This document shows, piece by piece, positions 16,501 to 22,977 of a DNA stretch of 40,046 nucleotides. The first letter of the stretch is position 1. The number at the start of each line of letters is the position of its first letter. Below the pieces are notes generated by a model that made no database searches, was not told the origin of the DNA, and worked only from the letters and a program-made list of their open reading frames with translations. The position numbers were made by a program, and so were the translations under genes. This stretch comes from Clostridiales bacterium. GTDB lineage: Bacteria > Bacillota > Clostridia > Christensenellales > Pumilibacteraceae. The stretch spans positions 1 to 40,046 of the forward strand of contig JAFLVD010000018.1 of the NCBI GenBank assembly GCA_022508485.1. Reading direction: 5' to 3'.

Positions 16501-17162
16501 CTGGAAAGCTTGACTACTTTGGTTATCTCTTCCAGTCCTTCCATGCTGTCCGCTTCATCGAGCATTACATGAAGCACCGAGTTAACAAACGCGGCGAGCT
16601 GTTTGTCGTTAAGATTGAAGATGTAATTGTCGTTTTCCTCGCTGTAAGCGTTAAGCTTGTCGATATCTATGTTTTCGCGAGTGAACGCCGAAGCCGCCAT
16701 GTCGATAAATATGTTAAGGAACGACGACTCGTCGGAAGAGTCGCCTTCGCCAGCGTTACGAACAGCGGCGTTTTGAGCGGACTTTGTTTCCGCAAGATAG
16801 CTTTTTATCGCGTCCTTCAACGCGGCGTCGAAATCGATATCGGCGTCCTCTTTAAGAAGAATGTTCGTTTTAATCTCGCCGTAGAATTTGTCGAGGTCTT
16901 TTTTGGAATACGGATTTTTAACGACGTCCTTGTCGCTCGTCCAGTACAGCTCGCCGAAAATGCTCATCACGTCGGAAAGAGGCATGTCGAGATATTCCTG
17001 CGTGTACTTGTCGCCGAAATACCAGCCCACGCCGAAAGCGGCGCCGAGTATGATAAGTACGACGATTAAAAAAACGATACAACAAGTACAGCACTTACTG
17101 CGCTTCTTTTTGGGACGGACCTCTCCGTTCTCGTCTTCTTCGACAACGATCTTTTTTGCCAT
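13554..17162 (-). CDS. Large membrane-anchored repeat protein, unknown family
   Basis: The 1202-residue protein starts with an acidic stretch, a basic KKKRSKCCTCC segment and one membrane helix at about 28-48. That topology puts the remaining 1150 residues outside the cell. I do not recognise a known family. Four copies of a motif are visible: an alternating beta strand, then LLPKNLYITLS (288-297), IMPERMVLSVM (591-601), a VSELYVTAIV segment (859-868) and FLPDEIYITAIF (1106-1117). Each is followed 15-25 residues later by a strand ending in N-[DN], as in VVINDMT (308-314), LFNDYT (616-621), IKINDMD (884-890) and IYNNLT (1133-1138). Helical modules (TxxELRNILHGFY near 702-714, TANDLKNALQGMY near 964-976) separate the copies. 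The ribosome binding site is 14 bases upstream, a long gap. A terminator follows the stop directly, so the gene is monocistronic. Confidence 0.85.
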   Translation of the reverse strand: MAKKIVVEEDENGEVRPKKKRSKCCTCCIVFLIVVLIILGAAFGVGWYFGDKYTQEYLDMPLSDVMSIFGELYWTSDKDVVKNPYSKKDLDKFYGEIKTNILLKEDADIDFDAALKDAIKSYLAETKSAQNAAVRNAGEGDSSDESSFLNIFIDMAASAFTRENIDIDKLNAYSEENDNYIFNLNDKQLAAFVNSVLHVMLDEADSMEGLEEITKVVKLSSAVALKQIRFGSVTSKDEMGIDREATTADITIWIGLQDAAGAYVESMVKNSSASWASGLAKFMTDLLLPKNLYITLSFPLYGEADTHVVINDMTKAKRDLTYKLINNVMKLSSEGEEEPQTVQSMLNGVTDQIKPFIEAASSSMDRTSASSGTIKLDLLGSLAAMTGEDPESALTKAEFMYMLQALLGSDPDVRLEQLEPHLYEGWYTDGHNAVHNPSSTDGLTKIDYSTELISEMENKYALDFPEDETTGEKSFGGILKLLGFSLDEESSGGGTDDIIGYLDSAKFRALLDVEDINSIKLNITDRMLGAVLSSQMDSLLGDMDFTFKLDAFTFVEKNNHSYALIAVELDIASMLGDLGSDNMLGALAANIMPERMVLSVMVDYTRGVERNPAEFLFNDYTNTGKVISTLARLMPSFNVEEMSEKISDTVTQMLDMLHDTLNAEPVTYNASTARSAGIQLSDIFTVITDLVLKEDDGTTTVTPQELRNILHGFYNPGEAADRENNVNENSSYSGFISSFVDKYYLNSKTEITSFTELSSFMTGLGTDFTGNKLLVKPNADESVSGKIYLAHDERSADELKPTMDGESIGALLVEKMPDNLKESFSIYNVQTDNDRLQITLIIRIDKLLPDTVQKLLDGVSELYVTAIVHFDRLNATESGYYVDIKINDMDNPTHNALIRLAQHFDPSFDVDAQVNEFGEVLYEQLGSLEDSVGDGLVSFTSRGMEFPGFYDFLAKKMNLADEYTANDLKNALQGMYAHNDEYVNENNYTEEFYSRNSSDLTLDYMFTISGGTATDAEFNDFFDSIGDILAGGKGKSGINSEQTIILAKGDTRDNAYGTDGASSPKVIREWIKNNTGNDTSDEELLIVTFKLTVALSMKGNDSSGGFLPDEIYITAIFRRNSDTGLFENDIDFIYNNLTDSQYNMISHLLGIENKEGDNTVNINSVCAQAVANLNAMFDGGGTVRLEQNDTDKDGIGKIVYEK

Positions 17163-17265
17163 GCTCGCCGCTTTTTCTCCTTGTCAGCTTGTTTCGAGCC
17201 AAAGTCTGTCGAAAAGCAAATTGAACTCTGCTTTTCGCGCATAATGCCCGATTTACTACGCTAAC

Positions 17266-17294
17266 AGTTTACGCGACAATGCCGAATTTGTCAA
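17266..17294 (-). promoter_or_regulatory. Promoter of the 1202-residue gene
   Basis: On the minus strand TTGACA (17294-17289) and TAAACT (17271-17266) are 17 bases apart. The -35 is perfect and the -10 matches four of six consensus positions. The leader would be about 100 bases and would include the 17210-17237 hairpin. Confidence 0.6.
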
Positions 17295-17419
17295 CACTTT
17301 GCGTAATTTATAATCCGTTTTTAATCGTATTTTAATATAGTAAAGATTATACAAAACCGAACCCCTTTCGCCGCCCCACCGAATAAAATGAAAAATGAAA
17401 AATGAAGAATGAAAAATAA

Positions 17420-17441
17420 AAAAAGAACCGCATAGCGGTCC
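17420..17441 (-). terminator. Intrinsic terminator after copA-copZ
   Basis: On the minus strand GACCGC, loop TAT, GCGGTTC is followed by a run of T (17424-17418). It lies about 60 bases after the copA-copZ stop. Confidence 0.75.
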
Positions 17442-17500
17442 TTTTTATGCTTCTTCAATCTTCGCTATTACTTATTCGTTCGCTTTTTGCGGCGCTGCGG

Positions 17501-17710
17501 CTACTTTATTTCCTTTACGGTATAGCCGGCGTCCTCCACCGCTTTAATAAGCGAAGAATCGGGAACGTCCTTACCGAGCGTTACGACCGCCGTTCCGTTT
17601 GCGCTACTCGCTTCCGCGGCGGTTACGCCGTCGACGGATTCTAACGCCTTTTTGGTATGCGCCTCGCAGTGCGCGCACATCATTCCTTCGATTTTGAGTG
17701 TCTTTTTCAT
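17501..17710 (-). CDS. copZ: CopZ-like copper chaperone, nested in-frame start
   Basis: This is the last 69 codons of the copA frame, considered as an independently started product. The internal ATG (17710-17708) has a strong AAGGAG (17722-17717) six bases upstream. The 69 residues form a whole heavy-metal-associated domain with GMMCAHC (C12, C15 of the nested product) and the usual beta-alpha-beta-beta-alpha-beta length of a free chaperone. CopZ delivers Cu(I) to CopA and can pass it to CsoR. The direct observation is the overlap of ribosome binding site and start within the long frame; actual separate translation is inferred. Confidence 0.6.
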   Translation of the reverse strand: MKKTLKIEGMMCAHCEAHTKKALESVDGVTAAEASSANGTAVVTLGKDVPDSSLIKAVEDAGYTVKEIK

Positions 17711-20032
17711 AGTAATCTCCTTTTTGATTAGATTTTTATTTTTAACCTTTCGGTCTCTTTTTGGGTTGTGAGGGTTTATAAGGTTAAGCCTAAGCGCGTT
17801 CATGACGACGCAAAAGCTCGACAGACTCATTGCCGCCGCGCCGAACATCGGGTCGAGCTGCCAAGAAAATCCCGGGGTAAACACGGCAAGCGGAATAAAT
17901 ACGCCTGCCGCAAACGGGATAAGAAGCGTGTTGTATATAAACGCCCAGAACAGGTTTTCGTAGATGTTTACAAGCGTCGCACGGCTTAGGCGTATCGCCG
18001 CCGGAACGTCCGACAGCGCGTTTTTCATGAGCACGACGTCCGCCGCGTCGATTGCGACGTCGGTGCCGGCGCCTATCGCTATGCCTATATCGGCGCTCGT
18101 AAGAGCAGGCGCGTCGTTTATGCCGTCGCCGACCATAATTACCCTGCCTTTATTTTTAAGCTCTTTTACAACGCTTTCCTTGCCGTCGGGAAGCACTCCG
18201 GCAATAACCTCGTCCACGCCGACCTTGCTTGCGATTGCCTTTGCGGTGCGCTCGTTGTCGCCGGTCAGCATGATTACGCGTATGCCCATGTTTTGCAGCT
18301 CTCTAACCGCCTGCGGACTGTCCGGCTTAATTACGTCCGCAACGGCGATTATCCCGATCAGCTTGCCGTCGTAAGCAAAAAACAGCGGCGTCTTTCCTTC
18401 GCCGGAAAGCAGCTCGGACTTTTCCTTAATCTCGTCCGATACGGCAGCCTGCGCCGCGATATACGCCATATTTCCGCCGCACAGCGGTTTTCCGTCGAGC
18501 ACGGCGCGAAGCCCGTTGCCGGGAAGCGCCTCGAAATCGCTAACCTCTTCGACGGGGATATTCTGTTCCTCCGCCCTTAAAATAACCGCTTTTGCAAGTG
18601 GGTGCTCGCTCTTATATTCGAGCGCGCAGGCAAGGCGCAATAAGTCTTTTTCCGTCGTTCCGTCGACGGGTAAAATATCCGTTACCTGCGGCGTGCCCTG
18701 CGTAATAGTGCCCGTTTTGTCCAGCACTACGTACTGCGCCTTTCCCGTCGTTTCGAGCGAAGCGGCGGTTTTAAACAGAATGCCGTTCCTCGCGCCCTTT
18801 CCGTTCCCGACCATAACGGCGACCGGAGTCGCAAGTCCGAGCGCGCACGGACAGCTTATAACAAGCACCGATATTGCGCGCGCAAGCGCGAAGCCTACCG
18901 CAAACCGCCCCACGAACAGCCAAACTATAAACGTTACGAGCGCTATTCCCATAACCGCCGGAACAAACACGCCAGAAACCTTGTCGGCAACCTTCGCAAT
19001 CGGCGCCTTCGTCGCCGCCGCGTCGCTCACCATTTGAATGATTTGGGAGAGCGTCGTATCTTCCCCGACGCGCGTCGCCTCGCAACGAATAAAGCCCGAA
19101 CGGTTGAGCGTACCTGCCGAAACGCTATCGCCCACCGCCTTGTCGACGGGGATACTTTCGCCGGTCAGAGTGGACTCGTCGATTGCGCTTCCGCCTTCCT
19201 TTATCACGCCGTCGACGGGAATGTTTTCGCCCGGCCGCACGACGTATATATCGCCTATTTTCACCTGTTCGACGGGAACTGTTATTTCCTCGCCGCCGCG
19301 CACGACCACCGCCGTCTTTGGCGCAAGCTTCATCAGCCCTTTAAGCGCGTCCGTCGTTTTACCCTTAGAACGCGCCTCCAACGTCTTGCCGAGCGTAATC
19401 AGCGTCAGGATTGTCGCCGCCGATTCGAAGTAGAACTCGTCCATGTATTTCATAGCCGCGGCGGCGCCGCCCTTTACCTGCGCGTCCGTCATTAACACAA
19501 GCGCGACGAGGCTATACATAAACGCGGCGGTAGCCCCAAGCGCAACAAGCGCGTCCATATTTGGCGAGCGCTTCCACAAGCTCTTAAACCCGTTTACGAA
19601 AAACCTTTGGTTTATCACCATGACTATAACGCACAAAACAAGCTGCACAATGCCCATTGCGACGTGGTTCCCGTCAAAAAAAGGAGGAAGCGGCCATGAC
19701 CACATCATGTGCCCCATCGTTATATACATAAGCGGCAGCAAAAAAACGAGCGAAGCGATAAACCGCGCCAAAAGCTTTGGAGTCTCTCTGTCCCTCAGCT
19801 CGTCGGCGGAATTCGCCTTACTCTCGGTCTTAGCGCCCTTTTTCTCCGCGCCGTACCCGGCGCTTACGACCGCCGCGATTATTTGTTCTGGCGAGGCCGT
19901 TCCCTCGACGCCCATCGAATTGGTAAGCAAACTAACCGAGCAGGAGGTAACGCCTTCCACTTTGGAAACAGCCCTTTCCACTCGCGCACTGCACGCGGCG
20001 CAGCTCATTCCCGTTACAGAATACTGTTCCAT
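17501..20032 (-). CDS. copA: Copper-exporting P1B-type ATPase fused in frame to CopZ
   Basis: The 843-residue product is a Cu(I)-exporting ATPase. It has an N-terminal metal-binding domain with GMSCAAC (C11, C14), about eight membrane helices, TGES, the metal-path motif CPC at 394-396, phosphorylated D438 in DKTGT, HPLAKA and GDGINDAP. The ATPase part ends near residue 755. A basic 20-residue linker (NPKRDRKVKNKN) leads into a complete second metal-binding domain at 775-843, with GMMCAHC, that is identical in layout to the chaperone CopZ. The domain begins with its own ATG at 17710, preceded by AAGGAG at 17717-17722. The linker therefore looks like a former intergenic stretch read through in frame. 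The gene follows csoR by 26 bases; a CsoR-like half site lies in the gap. Function is export of excess copper. Confidence 0.95.
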   Translation of the reverse strand: MEQYSVTGMSCAACSARVERAVSKVEGVTSCSVSLLTNSMGVEGTASPEQIIAAVVSAGYGAEKKGAKTESKANSADELRDRETPKLLARFIASLVFLLPLMYITMGHMMWSWPLPPFFDGNHVAMGIVQLVLCVIVMVINQRFFVNGFKSLWKRSPNMDALVALGATAAFMYSLVALVLMTDAQVKGGAAAAMKYMDEFYFESAATILTLITLGKTLEARSKGKTTDALKGLMKLAPKTAVVVRGGEEITVPVEQVKIGDIYVVRPGENIPVDGVIKEGGSAIDESTLTGESIPVDKAVGDSVSAGTLNRSGFIRCEATRVGEDTTLSQIIQMVSDAAATKAPIAKVADKVSGVFVPAVMGIALVTFIVWLFVGRFAVGFALARAISVLVISCPCALGLATPVAVMVGNGKGARNGILFKTAASLETTGKAQYVVLDKTGTITQGTPQVTDILPVDGTTEKDLLRLACALEYKSEHPLAKAVILRAEEQNIPVEEVSDFEALPGNGLRAVLDGKPLCGGNMAYIAAQAAVSDEIKEKSELLSGEGKTPLFFAYDGKLIGIIAVADVIKPDSPQAVRELQNMGIRVIMLTGDNERTAKAIASKVGVDEVIAGVLPDGKESVVKELKNKGRVIMVGDGINDAPALTSADIGIAIGAGTDVAIDAADVVLMKNALSDVPAAIRLSRATLVNIYENLFWAFIYNTLLIPFAAGVFIPLAVFTPGFSWQLDPMFGAAAMSLSSFCVVMNALRLNLINPHNPKRDRKVKNKNLIKKEITMKKTLKIEGMMCAHCEAHTKKALESVDGVTAAEASSANGTAVVTLGKDVPDSSLIKAVEDAGYTVKEIK

Positions 20033-20042
20033 ATAAATGTAT

Positions 20043-20050
20043 TATACCCC
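20043..20050. promoter_or_regulatory. CsoR operator-like half site before copA
   Basis: TATACCCC at 20043-20050 equals one arm of the full operator upstream of csoR. On the minus strand it reads GGGGTATAATAC, so it also overlaps a possible -10 box (TATAAT) in the 26-base csoR-copA gap. No good -35 is visible. It could be a weak secondary copper-responsive site or chance. Confidence 0.35.
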
Positions 20051-20058
20051 TGTATTTT

Positions 20059-20370
20059 TCATTTCATCAGCTTTTGAAGGGTCTCCACAAGCTCGTCTAT
20101 GACTTCCTCGTTCCCGTCTCGGACGTCGCGCACCACGCAGTGGTGAATGTGTCCCGCGATTAAGTCCTTGTTAAAAGCGTTGACAGCGGCGTTTACCGCA
20201 GCCGACTGGGTAAGTATATCCGGACAGTATGCGTCGCGCTCTACCATAGCGCGTATACCGCGGATTTGCCCCTCGATTCGATTCAGCCTGTTAATAAGCC
20301 TCTTGCGGTCCTCGTCGCTTCGATCGGTGTGCTTGCCGCAACGGCACTCGTTTTCTTTTTCGTTTTCCAT
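20059..20370 (-). CDS. csoR: Copper-sensing repressor CsoR
   Basis: The 103-residue all-helical product has the three Cu(I) ligands of CsoR: C49 (in AYCPDIL), H74 and C78 (in GHIHHC). Apo-CsoR binds DNA as a tetramer and lets go on Cu(I) binding, so copper induces the operon. An extra CRC pair at residues 9-11, near the N-terminus, might add a metal site. It is the first gene of csoR-copA-copZ. The operator palindrome is within its own promoter. The predicted transcript starts at the A of the ATG, so there is no ribosome binding site and translation would be leaderless. No alternative Met occurs until residue 42, which would cut into the domain, so the start is believed correct. Confidence 0.93.
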   Translation of the reverse strand: MENEKENECRCGKHTDRSDEDRKRLINRLNRIEGQIRGIRAMVERDAYCPDILTQSAAVNAAVNAFNKDLIAGHIHHCVVRDVRDGNEEVIDELVETLQKLMK

Positions 20371-20376
20371 GCGCTA

Positions 20377-20405
20377 ATTATATACCCCAGTGGGGTATAT
20401 GTCAA
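20377..20405 (-). promoter_or_regulatory. csoR promoter with CsoR operator in the spacer
   Basis: On the minus strand TTGACA (20405-20400) and TATAAT (20382-20377) are both perfect, 17 bases apart. The spacer is nearly all operator: TATACCCCAGTGGGGTATA at 20381-20399 (plus strand) is a palindrome except at its centre and matches the CsoR type (GC-rich core flanked by TATA). The repressor would directly block RNA polymerase. The -10 ends six bases before the csoR ATG, which predicts a leaderless transcript. Confidence 0.85.
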
Positions 20406-20459
20406 GCGTTTTACGGCTGTGAAACCGCTAAATATTTTCTTGTTTATATACTAAAAAAA

Positions 20460-20488
20460 TTGACACACTGTTAAAAATATTATATAAT
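20460..20488 (+). promoter_or_regulatory. Consensus promoter of tetR-family gene
   Basis: TTGACA at 20460-20465 and TATAAT at 20483-20488 are perfect with a 17-base spacer. The predicted transcript start is near 20495. Confidence 0.85.
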
Positions 20489-20493
20489 TTATA

Positions 20494-20521
20494 CATGCGT
20501 ATAATTTGATTTGTGCGCATG
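20494..20521. promoter_or_regulatory. Inverted repeat over the transcript start of the TetR gene
   Basis: CATGCG at 20494-20499 and CGCATG at 20516-20521 are perfect inverted arms, 16 bases apart, just downstream of the -10 box. TetR repressors often bind such sites to repress their own gene. The arms could also form an mRNA hairpin. Confidence 0.45.
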
Positions 20522-20555
20522 AACATGTTAATCCAATCAATGTGCGAGGACTGTT

Positions 20556-21125
20556 ATGACAGAACCTAAGAAAAGAACAACCGCCAAAATAAGAGCCACG
20601 CTTGTGAATATGCTCGGCAACAAGGACATAGACAAGGTTACCGTAACCGATTTATGCACCAGCGCCGGCATAAACCGCGCTACGTTTTATTACCACTACG
20701 ACTCGGTGCGCGACGTTTTCCACGAGGTCGAACGACTGACCGAGGAAGAGTTCAACGAGTTTTTGAACCAGACGGCGCTTAACGACGACGGCGTTCCCGA
20801 CAAAAATTTTTACACCACTTTTTTCGAGTTTATCGCGCGCAACGCCAATATTTGCAAGATGATATTAAACTCGCCGCACAAAACGGACGATTCGTTTATG
20901 GCGCGCGCTATGGAAGCCGGATGCAACAAGGCTATGAACGTAATTAAAAACCTGTTGCCTTCCTGCCCTGTTTCCAAGATTAAATACTATTATCTATTCG
21001 TGTCTCACGGATTTCTCGGGCTTATGACATACTGGCTTAACACCGGCATGAAGGAAACGCCCGAGGAAATCGCGCTTATCGGCGAAAAGGTGTCTAACAG
21101 CGGCGCCAAGTTCCTCGAAAGCTGA
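20556..21125 (+). CDS. TetR/AcrR-family transcriptional regulator
   Basis: The 189-residue protein has an N-terminal helix-turn-helix with the typical TetR recognition helix (VTDLCTSAGINRATFYYHYDS, broken here at the turn, residues 31-51). The C-terminal helices from about residue 60 form the ligand domain and include a hydrophobic stretch (FVSHGFLGLMTYWL) near 150-165. The ligand and targets are unknown. No partner gene is adjacent: it diverges from csoR and ends facing a membrane-protein gene. A GAGGA site at 20546-20550 supports the start. It is transcribed from a perfect promoter with an inverted repeat at the transcript start, suggesting self-regulation. A shared terminator follows. Confidence 0.9.
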   Translation: MTEPKKRTTAKIRATLVNMLGNKDIDKVTVTDLCTSAGINRATFYYHYDSVRDVFHEVERLTEEEFNEFLNQTALNDDGVPDKNFYTTFFEFIARNANICKMILNSPHKTDDSFMARAMEAGCNKAMNVIKNLLPSCPVSKIKYYYLFVSHGFLGLMTYWLNTGMKETPEEIALIGEKVSNSGAKFLES

Positions 21126-21144
21126 TCTTTAAATTATACGAAAC

Positions 21145-21179
21145 AAAAAAACATGCCGTTTAATTGCGGCATGTTTTTT
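21145..21179. terminator. Bidirectional terminator between tetR gene and membrane-protein gene
   Basis: AAAAAAACATGCCG and CGGCATGTTTTTT pair around a short loop, with A and T runs on both sides. It ends the plus-strand TetR transcript and the converging minus-strand tsaD/membrane-protein transcript. Confidence 0.88.
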
Positions 21180-21224
21180 ATTGTTTGATTTTAATACGGT
21201 GGCAGGTTGCGCGGCACTGTCTTT

Positions 21225-21899
21225 TTAGTCGTCGCGGCTAAGCTTGATTTTGGCGGAGACGAGTAAAAGCACGACGTGGATCACCACAGCCGCCGCAGGC
21301 GGAATAAACGCGAGCGGCGACGGAAAAAACGACGTTACCGCCCCCACTAACATATATCCGTACGCACCGAAATTCCAAAACCTGTCGAGAACGTAGATAA
21401 GCGCGTTTGCAAGCGGCGAGCGGTTATGCTCGTTCGCTTTAAATTTTTCGGTATGGAACAGCTTCGGTATAAACGCGCACGCAATCGACAGGATGAGGGT
21501 CAGCCCCACCGCGAGCACGGTGTATATGTCGAGCTGTTTTTCCTTAGGCGCCGAAACGAACTGCCTGTTAATGCCGAATATCGCAAGACCGCTCATGCAC
21601 GCGGAAAGCATAACGCAGAAAATAATTACCGATACAAACCGGCGCTGTATGCGGTTGCGCTTTTTGAGTATCGCCGCGATTAAAACGACGGCGACAGGCA
21701 CCAGCGACGAAAACACGATAAGAAGGTTGCCGTACTTGCTGTACACCTGAGGGTCCCAAGAGACGACGGCGTACTGGATACTTTTGGGAAGCATGGGAAG
21801 AGTGAGCGAGGTTACAAAAAGCGGAATAAGCGCAAGCCACAGAGCCAGCGTTACAATAAGTCTGTCTATATCGTGCAAGCCGTTTTTAATGTTTTTCAT
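21225..21899 (-). CDS. Multi-pass membrane protein of unknown function
   Basis: The 224-residue product has about six to seven hydrophobic segments (near residues 15-37, 58-78, 85-107, 125-145 and 175-218) and a few charged loops. No catalytic or transport motif is recognised. The ATG overlaps the tsaD stop (ATGA), which indicates translational coupling, so it is expressed from the housekeeping unit pheA-secA-prfB-tsaD. Nothing in this gene suggests recent transfer. It might be a species-level accessory of the operon rather than a functional partner of TsaD. Confidence 0.75.
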   Translation of the reverse strand: MKNIKNGLHDIDRLIVTLALWLALIPLFVTSLTLPMLPKSIQYAVVSWDPQVYSKYGNLLIVFSSLVPVAVVLIAAILKKRNRIQRRFVSVIIFCVMLSACMSGLAIFGINRQFVSAPKEKQLDIYTVLAVGLTLILSIACAFIPKLFHTEKFKANEHNRSPLANALIYVLDRFWNFGAYGYMLVGAVTSFFPSPLAFIPPAAAVVIHVVLLLVSAKIKLSRDD

Positions 21900-22918
21900 A
21901 AGCTGTTCTCCGTCTCGATTTTGAGATAGCTGACCGCGTTAAGGTCGAGCGCGGCGGAAGGAAGTCCCTCGCGAATCATATCGCGCGCACGGGCGCAAAT
22001 CATTGCGGCGTTGTCGGTACAGAGCGACATCGGCGGAAAATGCACCTCACAGCCCATTTGCTTAAACCCCGAAATCCGCTCGCGAAGGTACGAGTTGGCG
22101 GCGACTCCGCCGGCAAGAACGACCGTTTTTATGCCCGTCTTTTTTACGGCGAGCGCCGCCGTATCCACGAGCATATCGACCGCCGTCTTTTGAAACGAAG
22201 CGCACACGTCGTTTATCTGCGGCTCTATACCGCGCTGACTAAGATTGTGCAGGTAGCTTACGACCGCCGTTTTCAATCCCGAATAGCTGAGCACATAGCT
22301 GTTTTTGTTTTTGCGCGACACGAATTCTATATCGGGATTACCCTGCTTGGCGCGCCTGTCTATTTCCGGTCCGCCGGGATACGGAAGTCCGATTGCGCGC
22401 GCCACCTTATCGAACGCTTCGCCTATCGCGTCGTCGCTCGTCGTGCCGAGAAGAGCGAACTTGTTATACCCAGACACTTTGACGACGCCCGTATGGCCGC
22501 CGCTTGCGACAACCGCCAAAAACGGCGGTTTAAGATTGGGCGACGAGATGTAGTTTGCGGCGATATGCGCTTCGATATGGTTAACCGCGTACAGCGGAAC
22601 TCCGAGCGAATAGCTAAGCGCCTTTGCCGCCGAAAGCCCGACGAGAAGCGCGCCCACAAGCCCGGCGCCGTAGGTAACGGCGATTGCGTCGATATCGGAT
22701 AGGCGTATGCCTGCCGCGCTTACCGCCTCGTCTATTACCGGCAGTACCGCCGTAAGATGGTTCCTTGACGCTATTTCGGGCACTACGCCTCCGAACCTTC
22801 TGTGAATTTCTATCTGCGAAGATATAATATTGGAAAGAAGAGCGTCGCCGCGGAGTACCGCCGCCGACGTTTCGTCGCATGACGTTTCTATTCCCAAAAT
22901 AATCTTTTCTTTTTCCAT
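21896..22918 (-). CDS. tsaD: tRNA N6-threonylcarbamoyladenosine transferase TsaD
   Basis: The 340-residue protein belongs to the Kae1/TsaD family. It transfers the threonylcarbamoyl group to A37 of tRNAs reading ANN codons, working with TsaB and TsaE, which are not in the window. The N-terminus GIETSCDET is diagnostic, as are the metal-binding NHIEAH (H114, H118), ASGGHT and the C-terminal CTDNAAM with its Asp. Length is typical. The ribosome binding site is weak (AAAAAGAA). It lies 59 bases after prfB on the same strand and overlaps the following membrane-protein gene by four bases, so it is probably part of a pheA-secA-prfB-tsaD transcript. Confidence 0.97.
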   Translation of the reverse strand: MEKEKIILGIETSCDETSAAVLRGDALLSNIISSQIEIHRRFGGVVPEIASRNHLTAVLPVIDEAVSAAGIRLSDIDAIAVTYGAGLVGALLVGLSAAKALSYSLGVPLYAVNHIEAHIAANYISSPNLKPPFLAVVASGGHTGVVKVSGYNKFALLGTTSDDAIGEAFDKVARAIGLPYPGGPEIDRRAKQGNPDIEFVSRKNKNSYVLSYSGLKTAVVSYLHNLSQRGIEPQINDVCASFQKTAVDMLVDTAALAVKKTGIKTVVLAGGVAANSYLRERISGFKQMGCEVHFPPMSLCTDNAAMICARARDMIREGLPSAALDLNAVSYLKIETENSL

Positions 22919-22977
22919 TTCTTTTTGCTTTTTTTATCCGGGCGTTTCGGCTTATTAAAATCGATATAAACCTAATG

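Larger units (their letters stand above)
17163..17500. other. Intergenic region with promoter, 5'-UTR hairpin and AT-rich repeats
   Basis: This 338-base stretch holds the upstream region of the 1202-residue gene (promoter at 17266-17294). It also holds a perfect 9-bp inverted repeat, CGAAAAGCA at 17210-17218 and TGCTTTTCG at 17229-17237, which would fold in the mRNA leader. An AT-rich run of AATGAAAAATGAA-type repeats spans 17388-17420, the copA terminator 17420-17441, and another AT-rich short repeat 17451-17485. No convincing gene was seen. Confidence 0.7.
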
